Assembly: GCA_008933045.1 (NCBI GenBank) | Contig: WBXJ01000106.1 | Coordinates: 1 to 9,929 of the forward strand | Direction: 5' to 3' | From: Verrucomicrobiota bacterium | GTDB taxonomy: Bacteria; Verrucomicrobiota; Verrucomicrobiia; Limisphaerales; SXQI01 | DNA length: 9,929 bases | In this document: positions 5,390-9,929 of the stretch, one piece after another | How positions within the stretch are numbered: the stretch's first letter is position 1 | Layout: every line of letters starts with the position of its first letter | Notes under the pieces: model-generated | What the model saw: the letters and a program-made list of their open reading frames with translations, nothing else | The model's database searches: none | Told to the model about the DNA's origin: nothing | Position numbers and translations under genes: made by a program

Positions 5390-6825
5390 AAATTGGGCGT
5401 AGCTCCCGTCCATTTAAAATTAAAGGTGAATTGCAAGGGAGCCTTACCTCGCAACTGGTCTACTTGCACTTCCGTCACTTCAGTGGAAGCTCGGAGTCGA
5501 TCGAGGGTTTTCAACAATGCAGCGTGATCATTCGCCGTTCCGGAACAGGTCACCACTCCTCCTGAATGAATCTCAAGGGTCTTGGCGACCACCGTCCCTT
5601 CCTGAGGAAAAGCCTCCGTGAGCCTGCGAAGAATGTTAAGGTTCCTTAATGAATCGTCATACCAGGATCGGAATTTTTTGATCCCCTGCTGCATCTCCTC
5701 GATTTCCTGCACGGGGTTTTTCAGCGATAACCATTGGCTACGCAATCCGGAGAGTCGAACTTGTTGAATCAAAAATGCAATTAACACCAACCCCGCTAAT
5801 GCCCCCGCTGCGACACCCGAATAAACCAACTTCTTGGAGGCATACTGAGATGTAAATTGCTTCCAAGCGGAAAGCCGAGGTGGGAGAAACTCCACCGCAG
5901 GCGGCTGTCCTGAAAGCCATTTTGCGGCCAGCAACATTGCGGAAGAAATCAACACCTGAGCAGTATGCCCATTCTCCAAACCGAACGCCGGCTTGAGTTG
6001 GCCTCGCTGCAAGCTCAGTCCCCACGCTTTGGCAGTTGCACCAAAATTCTGGTAGAGTTGATCTCCCTCTAGTCCACCGCCTACAATTTGCAAGCCTCGA
6101 ACCGTCGCACGCACCTCGGGTTGGAGTTGGCCCAGAGTTACCCTTAACTCCCGCCTCGCGTCTTCGACGGATAGAGAGGCGCCGTTCTCCTTCGCCGCAG
6201 GGGGGAGCTGCAGCGTGCGAAGGATAGAAATTCCTCCGTCCGCCACTGCTAGAAAACCAAGCGACGATTCGTTCACGAACAGGTTCAGAATCCCTTGGGT
6301 CACATTTTCCTGAGATCCAAAACCCGCACAAAGACCGGTGGAGAAGGAGACAGGCGAAAGTCGAGCAGCGCGAAGAATTTGCTCCATTCGTTCAACATTC
6401 TCTCGAGGCACCGCGACCTGAGTAATATGGATCGAGCCTGTGGATGACTTGAATTTGGAGCGACAGATGATCAACTCATCTGCCGTGTAAGCAAAACCAC
6501 GTTCTGCCTCGAGGTTCAGAAAATCATCAACATCGGCTTCCGCCAACTCTGGCAGATGGCTTTGACACGACAGAACCCAAGCCGCAGGTAACCCCACCAC
6601 ACAGTTACGTTCGTCGATGCCAGCGGAATCCAGGTGTTTGCGCAACTCGGCTCCGATGATCTGAGGATCAACAGTCGCGAGATCGCCCACGAGGGCCGAC
6701 GCAAATGGGTTCGAAATATCGATCCCGCCGTTCACTTTACGAAGGACTGCTCCATCAACTCTGTCAGATTCAAAAGAGAGGCCCAGCAGCGTGTTGACAC
6801 GTTTATTTTTAAGCCATTTCGTCAT
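5386..6825 (-). CDS. gspL: T2SS assembly protein GspL (PilM-PilN-like fusion)
   Basis: A 479-residue bitopic protein. Residues 1 to about 320 form a cytoplasmic actin-like (PilM/GspL) region: LLGLSFESDRVDGAVL (13-28), VVGLPAAWVLSC (76-87), a helix with LNLEAERGF (103-111), LNLFVNESSLGFLAVADGG (180-198) and GLQIVGGG (244-251). A transmembrane segment lies at about 333-355 (GVAAGALAGLVLIAFLI). A probable coiled coil (360-390) leads to a periplasmic PilN-like ferredoxin-fold domain with GVVTCSGTAND at 423-433. In T2SS the cytoplasmic part docks the GspE ATPase and the periplasmic part pairs with GspM. PilM and PilN are separate in type IV pili; their union here is the GspL arrangement. The start shares ATGA with the gspK stop, and the stop shares ATGA with the preferred gspM start. 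Confidence 0.87.
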   Translation of the reverse strand: MTKWLKNKRVNTLLGLSFESDRVDGAVLRKVNGGIDISNPFASALVGDLATVDPQIIGAELRKHLDSAGIDERNCVVGLPAAWVLSCQSHLPELAEADVDDFLNLEAERGFAYTADELIICRSKFKSSTGSIHITQVAVPRENVERMEQILRAARLSPVSFSTGLCAGFGSQENVTQGILNLFVNESSLGFLAVADGGISILRTLQLPPAAKENGASLSVEDARRELRVTLGQLQPEVRATVRGLQIVGGGLEGDQLYQNFGATAKAWGLSLQRGQLKPAFGLENGHTAQVLISSAMLLAAKWLSGQPPAVEFLPPRLSAWKQFTSQYASKKLVYSGVAAGALAGLVLIAFLIQQVRLSGLRSQWLSLKNPVQEIEEMQQGIKKFRSWYDDSLRNLNILRRLTEAFPQEGTVVAKTLEIHSGGVVTCSGTANDHAALLKTLDRLRASTEVTEVQVDQLRGKAPLQFTFNFKWTGATPNL

Positions 6826-8177
6826 CGCGTAATTCCTGAAAATTGTCGTCTATCTTGCCACGTCTGGCGTCCGAGTGCCCATCCAAGCTGCGTCAAATCT
6901 TCCTGTTGCATGATCCTTGCCGTTTTGCCTGTGGTATCAAAAATAAAACGCTGCCTTCTGAACCCTCGTCCAAAGTGACCCACTGCCGCAATGTCGGCGG
7001 TGAACTGATAGCTGTGCGCGGTTAAATAGACTCCAGCTCGGACCGCTTGCGACCGATCGAGAACCGAGGCCACCCAAGCCACACTGTTCATCTTGTCTGG
7101 GTTAGCCAAGCGGTAGGCAACAATCTCAGCGGCTTTATCTGTTCCGATGCCTGGAATACAAGCCAGCACCTCCTCGGGTGCGGTACACACATTCACCAAG
7201 CCCTCCACATAAGCCCCATTGGTCAAGGTCAAGGATTGCTGGATATTTGTGAAATCATTCTCGGTCATTCCGGAACGCATGAAAAAGTCTAATACACTTG
7301 TAAAAGTCGCGTTCGGTGGCCCCATCCTAGCGAGGATCTGATTCGCACGTTCCGGCCCGAACGTTGTTTGTAATAACGGAGCAACCCGTTGTGCAAATCC
7401 AGGACCGCTCACCACCACACGAGCGGTGCCCGCAGCGTTCGTATTTGCCTCGCGTGAATAAACCGTCAAAAAATCCATCAACCCAACATCCAACCGACCA
7501 TCACGATTATCTAGCGGTAACGACTTGTCTCCATCGTCCTCGTTCTTATCAAGCACACCGTTCATGTTGGAGTCTTCTCCAAATAGCAGGTTGAGATCCG
7601 CACCGGCCACGAGTCGCAACTCCCCGAGGCTCTCAAACTTCGCATTTTTGCAATGGTAAGCAGGGCTTAACCTGAGATAAGTTTCGTCCTCCGCCCCACT
7701 TTCCGAAACATCACTATCCCCATCCCGCCAGTCAACAATGGCAGCCGCCAACCCTGCTGTCATCCCCGGCAACGCTTCCAACATTTCGACAGTCGCGGTG
7801 TTCAAATTGAGTTTGGACGCTTCATCAATCAGTCCAAAATAGGGTTGTGACGATGTTCGATCCTTGATGTCACGTCCGATCAGCCATGTCCTCGCTTCAC
7901 CAATCTCAATTTCTTTCTGAGAATATGTTTCGCGCAATGGAAGTTTCCCGGGCTCCTCTAAGTTTGAGAGGAGGTAACCCACGTAACGCGCCGTTCCATC
8001 GATCGCAAGTTGTGCCGCGAGGCTTGAAGCCCGGTTGTCAGCCGCACGGAGTTCTAATGACGCAGAATGCGCAAAATACAACGCAAGACTGACAATTCCA
8101 AAAGTGATCCAAAGAACGATGACTAACACCGATCCGGACTCGCGCCTCCCATTAGATTTCACTCGTTCAATCATCAT
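6822..8177 (-). CDS. gspK: Minor pseudopilin GspK with EF-hand-like loop
   Basis: A 451-residue minor pseudopilin, long for the family (roughly 320 residues in proteobacteria). The N-terminus is a class III-type signal: basic leader RRES, Gly15, then hydrophobic VLVIVLWITFGIVSLALYF. Position 5 after the predicted cleavage is not Glu, as is characteristic for GspK at the pseudopilus tip. Two helix-hairpin-helix-like elements, typical of the GspK alpha-domain, are visible: LNLNTATVEMLEALPGM (123-139) and PEEVLACIPGIG (334-345). Between them, DSNMNGVLDKNE at 202-213 matches a canonical 12-residue EF-hand calcium loop, followed by a further acidic stretch. GspK caps the pseudopilus with GspI and GspJ and is reported to limit its length. 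The start is fixed by ATGA overlap with the gspJ stop; the stop overlaps gspL in the same way. Confidence 0.94.
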   Translation of the reverse strand: MMIERVKSNGRRESGSVLVIVLWITFGIVSLALYFAHSASLELRAADNRASSLAAQLAIDGTARYVGYLLSNLEEPGKLPLRETYSQKEIEIGEARTWLIGRDIKDRTSSQPYFGLIDEASKLNLNTATVEMLEALPGMTAGLAAAIVDWRDGDSDVSESGAEDETYLRLSPAYHCKNAKFESLGELRLVAGADLNLLFGEDSNMNGVLDKNEDDGDKSLPLDNRDGRLDVGLMDFLTVYSREANTNAAGTARVVVSGPGFAQRVAPLLQTTFGPERANQILARMGPPNATFTSVLDFFMRSGMTENDFTNIQQSLTLTNGAYVEGLVNVCTAPEEVLACIPGIGTDKAAEIVAYRLANPDKMNSVAWVASVLDRSQAVRAGVYLTAHSYQFTADIAAVGHFGRGFRRQRFIFDTTGKTARIMQQEDLTQLGWALGRQTWQDRRQFSGITR

Positions 8178-8914
8178 CGCACCCCCGCAATTTGAGTTTG
8201 ATTAGTGTCTGCTGCGACGAGGATGGGAACCACCCACTGCACGGAAGTCTGAGGTTGCGAAGCGTTCTTTTTTTGCCCTGTGTTCTGGGACGCTAATAAA
8301 AGTTCAACCTTAATGGCTCTGGGTAAAACCGAAACCTGATTGGTCGAGTTCCACGACGTTTGCCACTGTGTCCCATCGTAATAAGTGAACGTTAATTGTT
8401 CTACCCCGCCCAATAACCACTGATCCTCGAATTGTTCCTGAGTTGCCGGTAGCAAATTCCGCGTGACCGTCCGCACGAGGTCAAGCCCCGGTGCCGAAAC
8501 TTGGTTGGTGGGAGTTCGGAGGTAGTAGATCACCTTTTGAATTTCAGCCCACCGCGAACGATCATCAATCAGGCCCGTATTGGTATAAAAAATCGGGCTG
8601 ACCGGTTTCCCTTGGCCAGAGTCGAGACCATCGCTTTCACTTTGTAGGACTCCTGTAAGTTTTCCGGTCGGAACTACGATTCCAGCAATATCCCGCCTGA
8701 TAATGGTCGAGGCACGCTCCAAGTCCGTGGCTTGAGTGATTCGATCCATGGTTCTGTTTCTCAACCGCAACACCCCAAAAAGGATGCTGTTGGCGGCTAC
8801 GAGAACGATTGCAAAAATTGAAATCGCCAACAGCAATTCGATCAATGTGAAACCGCGCATCCTGCGGGCCTGCGGTAACCATTGATTCGACTGATGATGG
8901 AGAGTGTTCGTCAT
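8174..8914 (-). CDS. gspJ: Minor pseudopilin GspJ
   Basis: A 246-residue minor pseudopilin. The leader is MTNTLHHQSNQWLPQARRMRG, with prepilin peptidase cleavage predicted after Gly21; mature FTLIELLLAISIFAIVLVAA carries the conserved Glu5. The soluble domain is Trp/Tyr-rich (VIYYLRT, DQWLLGGVEQLTFTYYDG, WQTSW), a pattern usual in GspJ. It forms the tip trimer with GspI and GspK. The same reading frame stays open to an upstream ATG at 9091, but that would add 59 non-pilin residues inside gspI. The ATG at 8914 places the leader correctly and gives an ATGA overlap with the gspI stop, so it is taken as the start. The 3' end overlaps gspK by four bases. Confidence 0.93.
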   Translation of the reverse strand: MTNTLHHQSNQWLPQARRMRGFTLIELLLAISIFAIVLVAANSILFGVLRLRNRTMDRITQATDLERASTIIRRDIAGIVVPTGKLTGVLQSESDGLDSGQGKPVSPIFYTNTGLIDDRSRWAEIQKVIYYLRTPTNQVSAPGLDLVRTVTRNLLPATQEQFEDQWLLGGVEQLTFTYYDGTQWQTSWNSTNQVSVLPRAIKVELLLASQNTGQKKNASQPQTSVQWVVPILVAADTNQTQIAGVR

Positions 8915-9309
8915 GGCTGACTCGTATCGACCACCGTGCTCAGATTCACATCGTGATCCTCGCCTTGAACGGAATAAGAAACTTGGAGTGACAAAAGTTT
9001 GAACGGATCCTTGTCCCAAGACTGGTTCTTCATCTGCCATTTGAATGAATGCCCGCTTTCTTCCACGAGACCTGTGGTGGATTGTTTCCATTGGCCCGTT
9101 ACGACCAACTCCTGCAACACTCGACCTGCAACACGAGTCGCCGTTGTCTTGCGCTCGGCAACAACGCCCGCTTTATTCGCAACCATGAGGCCACCGACGG
9201 CAACCGGTAGGACGATGGCTAAAAAAGCCAACGCCGCTAGGGCTTCCGCGAGCGTGAATCCTCGACGATTAGCGTCGGACTGTCGCGATGTTGTTGGTTT
9301 GAATTTCAT
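8911..9309 (-). CDS. gspI: Minor pseudopilin GspI
   Basis: A 132-residue minor pseudopilin starting at the ATG at 9309. The leader ends ANRRG (Gly17), then FTLAEALAALAFLAIVLPVA carries Glu5. The typical GspI segment VAGRVLQELV is followed by a short beta domain (SFKWQMKN, LLSLQVSYSV). Its size matches the family (about 120-130 residues). GspI initiates tip assembly with J and K. A GTG five codons upstream (9324) is also in frame. The ATG is preferred because a G-rich stretch (GGTGGCGG) precedes it. The gene overlaps gspH by 41 bases, the largest overlap at this end of the operon, and shares ATGA with gspJ. Confidence 0.92.
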   Translation of the reverse strand: MKFKPTTSRQSDANRRGFTLAEALAALAFLAIVLPVAVGGLMVANKAGVVAERKTTATRVAGRVLQELVVTGQWKQSTTGLVEESGHSFKWQMKNQSWDKDPFKLLSLQVSYSVQGEDHDVNLSTVVDTSQP

Positions 9310-9877
9310 ACATACCGCCACCACGGGTCTGCGTGATCCAGATACCGCTGTTTTTCACGGGTGCCGCACCTTGTCTTGGTTTCTCGTTCATCCACAGATC
9401 TTGTGGGCTGCCCTCTGCTATAAACCCATCCGGCAAAAACCGAATCGCCACCGCTTCTACACTGGGTTGTATTCCGTTGTAAGTTTTGGGGATTGATAAT
9501 TGTCGAACCACAACGGGAATGAATCCCGTCTGGATCTCCACATCCTCCGCGAGTTCGTAGGTGATCGGCTTCGCATCCACCTCCGCATAAGTGGCCTCCT
9601 GAATCAATCCGTAGGCCCGTTGCTCGGCATCCACCCAGAGCACCATCGGCACTCCTTCCGACACCGCACGGTTTTGGGCAAATCGAGTCAAAGAAATAAA
9701 TCTTCGAGCTTCAGAATCCAATGAACGCCCTCTAAAAAAACTGCTCATGGAAGGTGCCACTAATGAGGCGACAACGACCATCAATACCATCACCAAAATA
9801 AGTTCAACCAACGTGAATCCTCGAGTGGATAAACGTCTCTTGCTACGATGATAATGGTGATGGAATGAAATAATCAT
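9269..9877 (-). CDS. gspH: Minor pseudopilin GspH
   Basis: A 202-residue pseudopilin. A His/Arg-rich leader (FHHHYHRSKRRLSTRG, ending at Gly20) is followed by FTLVELILVMVLMVVVASLV with Glu5. The continuation SLDSEARRFISLTRFAQNRAVSEG is the well-conserved GspH/FimT helix; VPMVLWVDAEQRAYGL follows. GspH links the GspI-J-K tip to the GspG shaft. Length is slightly above the common 160-190. The ATG at 9877 lies 12 bases after the gspG stop; no strong Shine-Dalgarno sequence is seen. A FimT-type pilin of a type IV pilus is the alternative, but the I-J-K-L-M neighbours favour GspH. Confidence 0.91.
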   Translation of the reverse strand: MIISFHHHYHRSKRRLSTRGFTLVELILVMVLMVVVASLVAPSMSSFFRGRSLDSEARRFISLTRFAQNRAVSEGVPMVLWVDAEQRAYGLIQEATYAEVDAKPITYELAEDVEIQTGFIPVVVRQLSIPKTYNGIQPSVEAVAIRFLPDGFIAEGSPQDLWMNEKPRQGAAPVKNSGIWITQTRGGGMYEIQTNNIATVRR

Positions 9878-9889
9878 CCGACTCGACGG

Positions 9890-9929
9890 CTATTTCTTTT
9901 GGTTAGCTTGTTGCCAGTTGGCGATATCG
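9890..9929 (-). CDS. gspG: C-terminal tail of major pseudopilin GspG (partial)
   Basis: Only the last twelve codons and the stop lie in the window, truncated by its right edge. They read DIANWQQANQKK followed by TAG. An Asp-Ile-x-x-Trp ending is typical of the GspG C-terminus, next to its calcium-binding loop, and gspG directly precedes gspH in most T2SS operons. The call rests on this short match and position. It would be the shaft subunit of the pseudopilus. Confidence 0.7.
   Translation of the reverse strand, partial: DIANWQQANQKK

Noticed and set aside
5390..5413. Upstream gspM start at 5413
   Set aside because: It is possible, but it overlaps gspL by 28 bases and breaks the ATGA pattern; the ATG at 5389 fits the operon.
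5738..6331. Minus-strand 197-codon frame overlapping gspL
   Set aside because: It is an out-of-frame shadow of gspL: Cys/Gly/Arg-rich with no domain or signal.
8915..9091. Extended start of gspJ at 9091
   Set aside because: It would put 59 residues with no pilin leader character ahead of the cleavage site and overlap gspI heavily; the ATG at 8914 gives a normal leader and an ATGA junction.
2585..9929. Type IV pilus system rather than T2SS
   Set aside because: The H-I-J-K set with a GspK lacking Glu5, plus a fused PilM-PilN-like GspL, points to T2SS, although the L-M-C-D end resembles PilM-Q.

Overview
The window is almost wholly coding. It holds one plus-strand gene at the left end and a long, compact minus-strand operon that fills the rest. 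The plus-strand gene (11-1324) is a Tat-exported Gfo/Idh/MocA oxidoreductase. The minus-strand genes encode the periplasmic, inner-membrane and outer-membrane parts of a type II secretion (T2SS) or type IV pilus-like machine. In transcription order, from right to left, they are: the tail of the major pseudopilin gspG, the minor pseudopilins gspH, gspI, gspJ and gspK, a GspL (PilM+PilN-like) assembly protein, GspM, a GspC-like protein with an HR-type domain, and then the outer-membrane secretin spread over two genes.

The mixture suggests the PVC superphylum, most likely Verrucomicrobiota. The reasons are the Tat-exported oxidoreductase of a type expanded in that group, the T2SS order with C and D at the 3' end, the large GspK with an EF-hand-like loop, and the Gly-rich loops in the secretin N-domains. 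This is an inference from family knowledge; no rRNA or other phylogenetic marker is present.

The operon is tightly coupled. Five consecutive junctions (I/J, J/K, K/L, L/M, M/C) share the same 4-base ATGA stop/start overlap, which also fixes the starts of gspJ (8914) and gspM (5389). C overlaps the first secretin gene by 14 bases. The only gaps are 12 bases (G-H) and 41 bases (between the two secretin genes). The ATPase (GspE), the platform protein (GspF) and most of GspG are not in the window; if present they should lie beyond the right edge. The operon ends 16 bases from the convergent oxidoreductase gene.

The most unusual feature is the secretin. Normally GspD is one polypeptide with a signal peptide, N-terminal ring domains and a C-terminal beta-barrel gate. 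Here the ring domains (4183-2585) and the barrel (2543-1341) are separate proteins, each with its own signal peptide. The break falls inside the last ring domain: the first protein ends with the first beta-alpha half plus a Gly/Asn/Ser-rich tail, and the second begins, after its signal peptide and a Gly-rich linker, with the remaining half. The two would have to complement each other in the periplasm to rebuild the channel.

The pseudopilins H, I and J keep the Gly|Phe cleavage site and Glu5, and GspK lacks Glu5 as expected for the tip subunit. L, M and C would link the cytoplasmic motor to the secretin. No RNA genes, CRISPR arrays, insertion sequences or non-coding stretches above 41 bases were seen.
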